Shown piece by piece: positions 28,541-35,824 of a stretch of 64,000 bases of DNA. The position numbers were made by a program, and so were the translations under genes. The stretch covers positions 62,001 to 126,000 of the forward strand of contig NZ_BDAU01000004.1 in NCBI RefSeq assembly GCF_001612615.1, written 5' to 3'. Each line of letters starts with the position of its first letter. The stretch's first letter is position 1. The notes beneath the pieces were generated by a model that saw nothing but the letters and a program-made list of their open reading frames with translations, was not told the origin of the DNA and ran no database searches. Source of the DNA: Nocardia amikacinitolerans NBRC 108937. GTDB taxonomy: Bacteria > Actinomycetota > Actinomycetes > Mycobacteriales > Mycobacteriaceae.

Positions 28541-28810
28541 ATGAATATCGATGTCCTGGAATCGTTGCCAGTGCCCACTTCACTCGGGGAGTGGGCAGCT
28601 TGGATCGGGCTCTACGTCTTGAAGCATGTGATCTCTTTCGTGCTGAAAGAGCTGCTGGCGACTTGGCGCCGTAGGCGCCATTGCCGTCAACGGGCAGAGC
28701 CGATCGCTCCTCCCTCCGATGCGGAGGAGCCGAAGGGAGACAATGTCGACCCCTCCACTCGTGGTACTGGCCAGCGGGTAGGAGGCCCTTCTGGGGTTGG
28801 GACTGGATAG
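28541..28810 (+). CDS. Small putative membrane-associated protein between two hairpin repeats
   Basis: An 89-residue unrecognised protein. ATG 28541 has GGAGTGTC upstream. Residues about 18-40 (WAAWIGLYVLKHVISFVLKE) form an amphipathic or weak membrane helix followed by a basic cluster TWRRRRHCRQR; the tail is polar and Pro/Gly-rich. The gene is enclosed by direct 49-base repeats at 28355-28403 and 28925-28973 and preceded by an 18-base palindrome. Coding nature rests on the start signals and composition only. Confidence 0.4.
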   Translation: MNIDVLESLPVPTSLGEWAAWIGLYVLKHVISFVLKELLATWRRRRHCRQRAEPIAPPSDAEEPKGDNVDPSTRGTGQRVGGPSGVGTG

Positions 28811-28924
28811 CCCCCGCCGAGCCCGCTGAAGTAGCGACCCGAGCAGGAAGATGGCCCGCTGTTCTCGTGACAGCGGGCCATTCGATTTCTCAGTCACTCG
28901 GGTCGCCAGCTGGCAGGTACCGGA

Positions 28925-28973
28925 GTTCCGGACTGGCAGGGCCCGGTAGTCGGGTAGTCGGTATTCCAGTCCG
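28925..28973. repeat. 49-base hairpin repeat, copy 2
   Basis: GTTCCGGACTGGCAGG...TTCCAGTCCG. CGGACTGG (28929-28936) pairs perfectly with CCAGTCCG (28966-28973). The recombinase remnant begins about 20 bases to its right. Confidence 0.7.
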
Positions 28974-28994
28974 CCGCCGACGTTGCGACGACTG

Positions 28995-29690
28995 CTCGGG
29001 GTCAGCGGCCCGCGGTCAGCCCGCGCTCGCAGCCAGGGCTGAACCTTCCAGGTCGCGAACTCTCTCACGATCCGGCGATGATGGCGATTGCCGATCGAGG
29101 CGAGGTGACCGGGCAGCCAGCGCTGGAAGAACAGCAGCTGCTTGTCGACCTCCGGCAGCAGGCCGCAGCTCACCAGCAGTTCGCGCAGGTGTGCGGCCGC
29201 CCGCCAGGGCTCCAGCTCGTCGAAGGCGTTGTGTGTCAACGGGATCGAGCCATCGGCGAGGCCGCGGAGGAAGCGCGGGACGTAGGGGTTGTAGAGCCAG
29301 GTCACGCCGGTGAGCGGGTTCTTCATCGCGGTCAACGCGTCGAACAGCGGCGTCAGTTCGGGCCGGACCTGCCCGGTTCCGTCGTCGAGCAGACCTCGGG
29401 GCCGGTCGACGAGGAGCAGTGGCTGCAGAGCTTGCCGCGGTGCAGCTTGCCTTCGGTGCCGCAGCGGACGCAGTCGACCGACAGCCGGAAGCCGGCGCAT
29501 CCAGTGCAGATCGGGGTCCGCTCTCAGCCCGGGAAGGATGCGGTCCTGGCCGCAGCCCGGGCAGCAGCCCCGGACCCGCAGAGCGCGATCGCTGCAGGTG
29601 CGGCAGCACGGGCCGTCCGGCCAGTAGGCCGCGACCTAGGCGTGCCGGCCGCAGCGAACGCAGTCGCGCTTCTACGCACGCGAACTCCTG
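28995..29690 (-). pseudogene. Decayed zinc-ribbon site-specific recombinase (XerD-like), N-terminal part
   Basis: The reading frame changes several times but the protein is recognisable. One frame, with an internal TAG, reads AYWPDGPCCRTCSDRAL and CCPGCGQDRILPGL. The next frame gives ICTGCAGFRLSVDCVRCGTE and LHRGKLCSHC. A third continues LLDDGTGQVRPELTPLFDAL, GVTWLYNPYVPRFLRGLADG and HHRRIVREFATWKVQPWLR. This series of CxxC pairs and helices is the N-terminal region of Streptomyces/Nocardia-type integrase-like proteins. The catalytic Arg/His/Tyr domain is absent, and the remnant stops at repeat copy 2. Confidence 0.65.
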
Positions 29691-29761
29691 GACCAGCGAG
29701 AACAATTACGAAACAGCCAGATACAACTATCATGCTATCCAATTGCCGCTTGAAAGCGGTG

Positions 29762-30328
29762 TCAGACCGCCGCGATGCCGACGAAGGGGCCGGAGGTGGT
29801 GGCCATGAAGCCAGGAAGTCGGCTGGGGTGGAACGGTGGACCATCGGGTAGGAAGGCAACGTCGTCGCGGGAGCAGAAGTACAGGTTGTTCCAAACTCGC
29901 CACATGGCTTGCCGCCGTGGCAGATCGGCTTTCAGGCGTATAACCCGGGCCACACCGGTGATAGTGACGGGCACGCCGGGTATCAGTAGCCAACTTGACA
30001 GACAGAGCGGCGCAAGGACAGTGACAACCAGCGACGCTCCGAGTGTGGAAATCACCAGCATAGCGAAGACATGCACGGACAGCCCGACAACCAATGCTGT
30101 GATTCCTCGCGCGAAGTTCGCCAGGTTGGGTTTCAGCACTGGTGGTGAGAGTTGTTGCGCCAATACCGTCTGAGTGGACATGCTGGTCTTGCGGCCGTTC
30201 CTGTTGTCATATGAGCTGCCATGCCCCTGCAAAGTGCCGGCCGCGTAAATCGCAGACACCTTCTGGCACTGGTCACTTCGACGACATATCGGACAGGTCC
30301 CCTCATTCACTGGGCCAGCGTAGACCAT
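29762..30328 (-). CDS. Zinc-ribbon plus two-helix membrane protein, unknown function
   Basis: A 188-residue protein. ATG 30328 gives MVYAGPVNEGTCPICRRSDQ; no clear ribosome site is seen and the longer frame upstream looks non-coding. An N-terminal CPICRRSDQCQKVSAI half-ribbon, a Ser/Thr-rich linker, two hydrophobic helices (ITALVVGLSVHVFAMLVIST and LVVTVLAPLCLSSWLLIPGV) and a C-terminal WNNLYFCSRDDVAFLPDG are visible. The arrangement resembles small actinobacterial zinc-ribbon membrane proteins whose C-terminal motif also ends in FLPG. Role unknown. It is divergent from the AT-rich operon. Confidence 0.6.
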   Translation of the reverse strand: MVYAGPVNEGTCPICRRSDQCQKVSAIYAAGTLQGHGSSYDNRNGRKTSMSTQTVLAQQLSPPVLKPNLANFARGITALVVGLSVHVFAMLVISTLGASLVVTVLAPLCLSSWLLIPGVPVTITGVARVIRLKADLPRRQAMWRVWNNLYFCSRDDVAFLPDGPPFHPSRLPGFMATTSGPFVGIAAV

Positions 30329-30756
30329 GGCTGATGTGGGTGCTGATCGCTCAGCGAATGTGCTGCTCAGTGCGATCGCTTGTGGGGGAATTGAAGTGCG
30401 ATTACGGTCCGGGGCCGAGACCGCTTGCCACCGACGGATTCGGACGTTAGGCTGACGGCGGACCTTTGAGGGTTGCGACCCGCTGAAACCTGTTGCGGGA
30501 CTGGGGGAGTCGAACATGGTGCGGTAGGCCTCTATGATGAACAATGCGCAGTAGGGGCGTCTTTGTGGGCGGCCGCAAAGCATCTGGCCGCTTTCGCGGT
30601 GTCGCATGTGACGATGGTCCGCCAATGCCCGTCGGGGGTTCCTGTCGGTCTGGAGTGCGGTCGCACGGCAGAGATGTAGAACCAGACAAGGTCAAGTGCG
30701 GATCAAATCCAGTTACTGAATTCAGTACTTGACCTTAGTGAAGGAATGCAGCCGTT
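30329..30756. other. Upstream region of the AT-rich operon
   Basis: No gene is supported in this 428-base divergent interval. The right end carries a nested inverted repeat (30688-30736) just before the operon. Confidence 0.5.
30688..30736. promoter_or_regulatory. Nested palindrome, candidate operator or cruciform
   Basis: The outer arms AAGGTCAAGT (30688-30697) and ACTTGACCTT (30727-30736) are exact complements. Between them TACTGAATTCAGTA (30714-30727) is a perfect 14-base palindrome. The structure lies 20-70 bases before the first possible start of the AT-rich operon, and the right arm contains a TTGACC that could be a -35 element. Confidence 0.6.
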
Positions 30757-31593
30757 TTGGCGGCTGCGAGGAGATGTGGCAATGGCAACAAGCGGTGGTA
30801 CAACCATTATGACGATCCAGACGAGTTTTGGGACGAAGCGCCACTTGAAGTCAACCAGACATCAAAGCCCAAGCAAGTTCCTAAATTAACAAATTTCGAT
30901 AGAGACGTTTCCATGGGGACTCCTGACATTGCATTCCCCTACGGAGCGGCACCGTCAAGAGGCGTCGCCGAATCGAATTGGGGCCGTCGGGAATCGTATC
31001 GAAACGCTACCGATAGCGGTTCCGAATCGATGCTCCTCCGGGCCGGCCTCATCGAAATGACCCTCGATGCTGATCGACTCCCAATTCGTGTTGAAGTGAA
31101 TCGCAACCTGCACAGTCGGCTGGACCCCGGAAATATTTCCGAGGCGGCAATGGCAGGCTACTACCTTGCGCTTTGGAAGCATGACGCTCCTTTGATCACG
31201 CGGGGGCGGTTTGCGGAATTGAGTGTAATGCCATCCCGGCGGGCGCAGATAATTGCGCTACTCGGCGCCCGGTCACGTTCTCAATTCGAAGCCGTCGAAC
31301 GAGTGCTGCGGGGGCGGGACGAGTACTCGGCTAACGGTCCCCGAACTACCTTCGGCACTTACTCGGTAACCGTGGTGGCAAACCTGTCCCGAATAAGTCG
31401 AATTAGCATCAGCCCAGAATGGGCCACAACCGTCGACCCGTCTTATATTGCCAACGATATACTCGACTGCGCCAACCAAATTCGCGAGAATCGGCCGAAG
31501 TTTAGCGAAGAAGGAGCATGGTCGCACTGTTCCGATGAAGAGCTCGTGCGCGAGTTGGCCGAATATAAAGACTACTTGAGGAGAACGTCGTAA
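30757..31593 (+). CDS. YbaB/EbfC-like protein, first gene of AT-rich operon
   Basis: A 278-residue protein with no firm family assignment. Two segments resemble the YbaB/EbfC strand-helix pattern: GLIEMTLDADRLPIRVEVN with a following helix, and TYSVTVVANLSRISRISISP then ANDILDCANQIRENRPKF. YbaB-like proteins often accompany WXG100 genes in nocardiae. The only in-frame start near the upstream end is TTG 30757; the well-placed GAGGAG lies before ATG 30782, which is in another frame, so the true start or the sequence near 30,785-30,810 is doubtful. A later in-frame ATG is at 30913. Its stop overlaps the next ATG. Confidence 0.6.
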   Translation: MAAARRCGNGNKRWYNHYDDPDEFWDEAPLEVNQTSKPKQVPKLTNFDRDVSMGTPDIAFPYGAAPSRGVAESNWGRRESYRNATDSGSESMLLRAGLIEMTLDADRLPIRVEVNRNLHSRLDPGNISEAAMAGYYLALWKHDAPLITRGRFAELSVMPSRRAQIIALLGARSRSQFEAVERVLRGRDEYSANGPRTTFGTYSVTVVANLSRISRISISPEWATTVDPSYIANDILDCANQIRENRPKFSEEGAWSHCSDEELVRELAEYKDYLRRTS

Positions 31594-31892
31594 TGCCGGA
31601 CTTTTCAGCCGACCTGAACCAATTGGTCAAATCCGCCAGATCCTGGGAAAATGCATCCAAAGATCTAAAGGAAGGTGCTACGAAGGCTCAAGGCATTCAG
31701 AATGGCAATAAAGAAGTCGTATGGGGCCTATTTCGAGATGCTTGGGATGCGAACTTGAAAGCAGCCCAGTATATGTACGACAGAATGAACGAAGGAAGTC
31801 AAGAAGCGGAGTCCATGGGTGATGCCCTCGAGCATGTCGCCAATGGAGCAGGATCAGAACTTCGCGAACGTCCTGCTCAAACTCGATACTGA
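31593..31892 (+). CDS. WXG100-superfamily-like small helical protein
   Basis: A 99-residue, mostly helical protein. ATG 31593 overlaps the preceding TAA by one base (TAATG). Sequence MPDFSADLNQLVKSARSWEN and a central VVWGLFRDAWDANLKAAQYM give two helices with a W-x-x-F/W-G-like turn, as in ESX (type VII) secretion targets of Nocardia; a strict WXG is absent. The C-terminus is polar. It is followed after 13 bases by a longer WXG-type protein, the usual pairing for heterodimeric ESX substrates. Confidence 0.6.
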   Translation: MPDFSADLNQLVKSARSWENASKDLKEGATKAQGIQNGNKEVVWGLFRDAWDANLKAAQYMYDRMNEGSQEAESMGDALEHVANGAGSELRERPAQTRY

Positions 31893-31905
31893 CTGGAATT
31901 GACGA

Positions 31906-32754
31906 ATGGGTGCTACAAAGTCCCTTGACGAGATAAACGCGGTTCTGGCTCAATTCTCGGAAAAAGTCGAAGAGATCCGAAATTCCCCGCAAGACGTTGA
32001 GGAGGCCTTTCGTGAGGCGGCGAAGTGGGCAGCTGCAGCGGAAGGGGCCTCAATGTTCGGCGTTTTCGGGGGCGTAGCCGGATATGCGTATGGATCGATC
32101 ACCGAGGATGACTTCTCGGGGTATATGCAAGAACATAAGGAAGAGATCAAGAGAAAAATTCAAGAGCTTTTGGAGAAGCTGCAGAGCGCGATTGACGGAC
32201 TTAAAGCTCCTATAGCCTTCGTTCAGGTCAGTGAAGAATGGCTGAACCTACAGACGGAAGTTAACCAGGCTCGAAATTGGGTTTTCACGCAAACGGATCT
32301 TCGAAGCACCTGGAGCGGGCAATCTGCCGACGCCCACTTTGCGGCGCAGCAACTTCAGGTCGCTGCGACAGACACTGCCAGCGGAATCTGTGACACCGTG
32401 AGCAAAGCTCTACGCGACGTCGCCGACTTGTCCTGGGAATTCTATTCCACTCTCGTATCTGACATCACGGGATTCTTGGTCGATCTGACCGCTGCGCTCA
32501 GCAAGATCGCCACTGGTGTGGGAGCGCCATGGGGCGTCTCCGACGCTATCGACGCCTTAGCGTCTATTATTAAGAATGTGGTGGATTATGGGCTCAATCT
32601 CGGAAAGACGCTAATAGCTGAGAGAGGTCAAGTAACAATCATTAACAGTGCCATTGATAATCCTAAATCATTCCATCTCAACAAATGGCCCCAAATCGAC
32701 GAACAGGTCGTATCGATCGACAGGCCGAACCGTGAAAAGTGGACGGCTAAGTGA
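31906..32754 (+). CDS. Large WXG-type putative type VII secreted protein
   Basis: A 282-residue protein. The N-terminal 45 residues form an amphipathic helix (INAVLAQFSEKVEEIRN), then a glycine-rich hydrophobic stretch GASMFGVFGGVAGYAYGS, a charged helix EEIKRKIQELLEKLQSAIDG, and a WXG unit at about residue 136 (LRSTWSGQSADAHFAAQQLQ) with helices on both sides. A second hydrophobic segment lies near FLVDLTAALSKIATGVGAPW. No toxin domain is recognised. AT-rich codon use matches its neighbours and differs from the core. ATG 31906; the stop overlaps the lipoprotein start as GTGA. Confidence 0.6.
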   Translation: MGATKSLDEINAVLAQFSEKVEEIRNSPQDVEEAFREAAKWAAAAEGASMFGVFGGVAGYAYGSITEDDFSGYMQEHKEEIKRKIQELLEKLQSAIDGLKAPIAFVQVSEEWLNLQTEVNQARNWVFTQTDLRSTWSGQSADAHFAAQQLQVAATDTASGICDTVSKALRDVADLSWEFYSTLVSDITGFLVDLTAALSKIATGVGAPWGVSDAIDALASIIKNVVDYGLNLGKTLIAERGQVTIINSAIDNPKSFHLNKWPQIDEQVVSIDRPNREKWTAK

Positions 32755-33311
32755 GAATTCGCACCGTTTTCTTGTCAGCTGTAACCTTGGTCCTTACCGG
32801 ATGTCAGTTCACGCCAACGTCTCAGCCGGTAGAGCTGTATTTGAATGAGCATACCTTGCAGGAGCTATGCGATTATCCGAGGCAGTTTTTCGCGAACCGC
32901 TACCACGTCTCCGACTTGACGGCGAAACCAGCGCAGTCGAAGTCCATGAATTCCCAGATCGACGCGTTTGCTGGATGTTTCTACGAAAAGTCGGCCACCG
33001 AGGGCGGTAAGCAACTTGGGCATGTACTGCTGCACCAAGAAAACAACGAGACAAAATCGATTCCTGATAATTCTCGGGTTCAGCGCCTGACCGTCGACGG
33101 GGTGACGGTTATTGAAATCGTAGAACCGCTAGGCGACCTCCAAGATCCCAACACTGCACGACCGGCATATACGTTGCAAGCCAGCATCGATGGGTGGCGG
33201 GGTGAACTGCGCTTTACAGCGGGAGATGAACAAGGAGCGCAGGCCGGGGCGCCGATTCTGGTGGGAATGATCCGAACATTGAAAGGCCCTCGCATTCCTT
33301 CGGCTTCATGA
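32751..33311 (+). CDS. DUF3558-like lipoprotein
   Basis: A 186-residue secreted lipoprotein. GTG 32751 overlaps the previous stop (GTGA). The signal peptide MRIRTVFLSAVTLVLTGC ends in an LTGC lipobox, so Cys18 would be lipidated. The mature part has paired cysteines (LCDYPRQFF, FAGCFYEKSA) and alternating strands, like the DUF3558 lipoproteins found beside ESX-type genes in nocardiae. It probably sits on the outer face of the membrane and may help export or recognise the two WXG-type proteins. Confidence 0.65.
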   Translation: MRIRTVFLSAVTLVLTGCQFTPTSQPVELYLNEHTLQELCDYPRQFFANRYHVSDLTAKPAQSKSMNSQIDAFAGCFYEKSATEGGKQLGHVLLHQENNETKSIPDNSRVQRLTVDGVTVIEIVEPLGDLQDPNTARPAYTLQASIDGWRGELRFTAGDEQGAQAGAPILVGMIRTLKGPRIPSAS

Positions 33312-33509
33312 AAGGCTGTGTGTATCTACCGGTCTAACGCGACAGTTGTATTTTGTTGCGCTGCCCGAATACTGGATCGGCGACCGAGAGCATTGCATCG
33401 AAGTCGAATCCCCGAAATCACACCCTCACTCACGCCCTGGCCACCCGGCAATGGCTCCGGTGCTACCAGAACTATGAGCTCCTGACCGGTTCGGCTGGTT
33501 GGCGTTGGG

Positions 33510-34058
33510 TTGCGTTGCAGTGCAGTACGTTTCGCTGTGGCAGCACCCTGGATCGTGGATGACGAGTTGTGGGCGGTAATCGAACCGCTACTGCCGGTGA
33601 AACCGGCCGGGACACCGGGACCACCCCAGATGGACTCCCGTCTGGTGCTGCAGGGGATCTTGTTCGTGTTGATCACCGGATCGGATGGGAAGACCTGCCC
33701 CAGGGGCTCGGCTTCGGGTCCGGAATGACCTGTTGGCGCAGGTTGCGGGACTGCACTCCTGCGCGGGCGGCCGGGGAAACCCCGCCGCCGGATCACCACC
33801 CTGATCGCGGACAATCCCAGCGTGTATTCGCAACTGCGGCAACGACATATCACCGGCTACATCGCCCGCTGCGGCACCCGCGACAAGGTCACCGCCGGCC
33901 GCTGGATCATCGAGCAGACCTGTGCCCTGCTGCACCAGTACCGGCGGCTGGCCATCCGATGGGAACGACGCACCGACATCCACCACGGATTCCTCGACCT
34001 CGCCGCAGCACTGATCTGCTGGCGACGACTCAGCACCGAACCCGATAGGAGCTCTTAG
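33510..34058 (+). pseudogene. Decayed IS5-type transposase
   Basis: The N-terminal part reads WIVDDELWAVIEPLLPVKP and MDSRLVLQGILFVLITG in one frame, then continues after a frame change as IGWEDLPQGLGFGSGMTCWR. The catalytic middle is missing. A third frame gives the end: DKVTAGRWIIEQTCALLHQY and HHGFLDLAAALICWRRLS, the IS5-type C-terminus with the DDE glutamate region (RWIIEQT for RWVVERT). I could not define terminal inverted repeats. It marks the right side of the island. Confidence 0.8.
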
Positions 34059-34537
34059 GCGCAAGGCCGAGACCAAATCGGACACGCCCGTTCCACGGAC
34101 GTGTTCGCGCTGGGAGAGCTACGGGTGTGAGTTGCGCTCACCGGACGCGCGGCGGCAGTATCCGTTGATCGATCGTCAGCTAGTCCACACAGCGGAGTGT
34201 TTGCCAGTTAGAGACGAGGATGAAATGAACGGCCTGGCCCTGCCCGCCGCACGACGCGCACAACCGGACTACACGCAGCTCCGCTTCGGGGGGCCTCGAG
34301 GGTGGCCGACTTCGTTGGACTTCGGCAATTACTACTGGAACCGGTGATCGTGCCGCCACGAGGTGCGGGCGGGCTGACGTCGATGAGCCCGCCGTCTCGG
34401 GTGTGCCCGCCCGACATCGTGACTCGGCCCATCGGCGCGACCCGACGGCATGGGGTCGGCCGACAAGGCGTCGACCACGACGTCTCACGCCGGCCCGCGC
34501 GGTCGAGTGAATTCACCCCAGTGGCACGATAGGAAAC
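34059..34537. other. Right edge of the island, no firm gene
   Basis: A 40-codon frame from ATG 34225 (MNGLALPAARRAQPDYTQ) has GAGGATGAA before it but no recognisable product. The segment 34379-34460 repeats left-edge sequence. The last 75 bases must hold the hemQ promoter or leader. Confidence 0.4.
34379..34460. repeat. Right flanking repeat of the hemY-hemQ island
   Basis: TCGATGAGCCCGC...GCCCGACATCGTGACTCGGCCC then CCCGACGGCATGGGGTCGG matches 28200-28290 in order and orientation, with substitutions and small gaps. Confidence 0.5.
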
Positions 34538-35233
34538 ATGGCGCGACTCGACTATCAAGCTCTCAACTCCACCATCCGTTACCTGATGTTCTCGGTGTTC
34601 CAGGTGCAGCCGGGCGTGCTTGGCGAGGACCGCGAGGCGGCCGTCAAGGAGGCGCGCGCGTTCTTCGACGGGCTCGCCGAGCGGGACGTGGTGGTGCGCG
34701 GTATCTACGACGTGGCGGGCATGCGCGCCGACGCCGACTTCATGATCTGGACGCACGCCGAGCGGGTCGAGGACCTACAGGCGGCGTACGCGGACTTCCG
34801 CAGGACCACCGAACTCGGCCGGGCCAGCGCCCCGGTGTGGAGCAATGTGGCACTGCACCGCCCCGCGGAGTTCAACAAGAGCCACATCCCGGCGTTCCTG
34901 GCCGGTGAGGACCCGGGCAACTACATCTGCGTGTACCCGTTCGTGCGCTCCTACGAGTGGTACCTGCTGCCCGACGAGGAGCGTCGCAAGATGCTGGCCG
35001 ACCACGGCAAGGCCGCCCGCGGCTACCCGGACGTGCGCGCCAACACCGTGAGCTCGTTCGCGCTCGGCGACTACGAGTGGATCCTCGCCTTCGAGGCGCC
35101 GGAACTGCACCGGATCGTGGATCTCATGCGCGATCTGCGAGCCACCGAGGCGCGCCTGCACGTCCGCGAAGAGGTGCCGTTCTTCACCGGTCCGCGAGTC
35201 GAGATCGACAAGCTCATCGCCGCGCTGCCCTGA
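34538..35233 (+). CDS. hemQ: Coproheme decarboxylase HemQ (chlorite-dismutase-like)
   Basis: A 231-residue enzyme that decarboxylates coproheme to haem b with H2O2, the last step of the coproporphyrin-dependent route. The catalytic Tyr lies in [15 protein letters not shown] (Tyr133), the proximal haem-binding His in [15 protein letters not shown] (His156), and a distal His in NKSHIPAF (His116), as in actinobacterial HemQ. ATG 34538. In mycobacteria it follows hemY directly; here it is separated by the island and may need its own promoter. A perfect hairpin follows. Confidence 0.96.
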   Translation: MARLDYQALNSTIRYLMFSVFQVQPGVLGEDREAAVKEARAFFDGLAERDVVVRGIYDVAGMRADADFMIWTHAERVEDLQAAYADFRRTTELGRASAPVWSNVALHRPAEFNKSHIPAFLAGEDPGNYICVYPFVRSYEWYLLPDEERRKMLADHGKAARGYPDVRANTVSSFALGDYEWILAFEAPELHRIVDLMRDLRATEARLHVREEVPFFTGPRVEIDKLIAALP

Positions 35234-35310
35234 GCGCCGACGGGCGCCTGGACGAGGTCGGGCCCGACCCGCTCGACTACCGGCCGCGCCCGGACGCGGC
35301 GAACACCCTG

Positions 35311-35334
35311 CATGCCCCGAGGATTCGGGGCATG
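35311..35334. terminator. Bidirectional terminator between hemQ and msrB
   Basis: CATGCCCCGA-GGAT-TCGGGGCATG: perfect 10-base stem with a 4-base loop between two convergent genes. Confidence 0.8.
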
Positions 35335-35380
35335 CACGGCGGGTCCTCGGACCCGTATTCTGCGCTGAGCGTTCGGTCGG

Positions 35381-35824
35381 CTACCCGGCTGCGCTGTCCG
35401 AGGGGTGCAGCCGCAGAGCGATGGAGTTGATGCAATAGCGCTGGTCGGTGGGCGTGGGATAGCCCTCGCCCTCGAACACGTGGCCGAGGTGGCTGTGGCA
35501 ATTCGCGCACAGCACTTCGACCCGGTGCATGCCCAGCGAATTGTCCGAACGCAGGATCACCGCGTCGGATTTCGCCGGATCGAAGAACGACGGCCACCCG
35601 CAGTGCGACTCGAATTTCTCGGTGCTGCGGAACAATTCGGCGTCGCAGGCGCGACAGCTGTACACGCCCTCGGTCTTGGTGTCGGTGTACTCACCGGTGA
35701 AGGGTCGTTCGGTCGCGGCCTCGCGCAGCACCGCGTATTCCTCGGGATCCAGCTTGGCGCGCCACTGCTGCGGCGTCAGCTGGAGTCGTGGCGCGGGTAG
35801 AGACGTTTCGGCGTCGGAACTCAT
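35381..35824 (-). CDS. msrB: Peptide-methionine (R)-S-oxide reductase MsrB
   Basis: A 147-residue thioredoxin-dependent repair enzyme reducing methionine-R-sulfoxide in proteins. The zinc-binding Cys pairs are at YSCRACDAEL and LCANCHSHLGH; FESHCGWPSFFDP is the substrate loop, and the catalytic Cys is in RYCINSIALRL (Cys131). Its ATG overlaps the stop of the upstream aftC (ATGA), so the two are co-translated. Confidence 0.97.
   Translation of the reverse strand: MSSDAETSLPAPRLQLTPQQWRAKLDPEEYAVLREAATERPFTGEYTDTKTEGVYSCRACDAELFRSTEKFESHCGWPSFFDPAKSDAVILRSDNSLGMHRVEVLCANCHSHLGHVFEGEGYPTPTDQRYCINSIALRLHPSDSAAG

Noticed and set aside
30447..30695. Small minus-strand frame upstream of the zinc-ribbon gene
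   Set aside because: No ribosome site, no family, and it overlaps the operator region of the AT-rich operon.
33326..33853. Minus-strand gene opposite the IS5 remnant
   Set aside because: The plus strand carries recognisable transposase pieces; the minus frame has no similarity.
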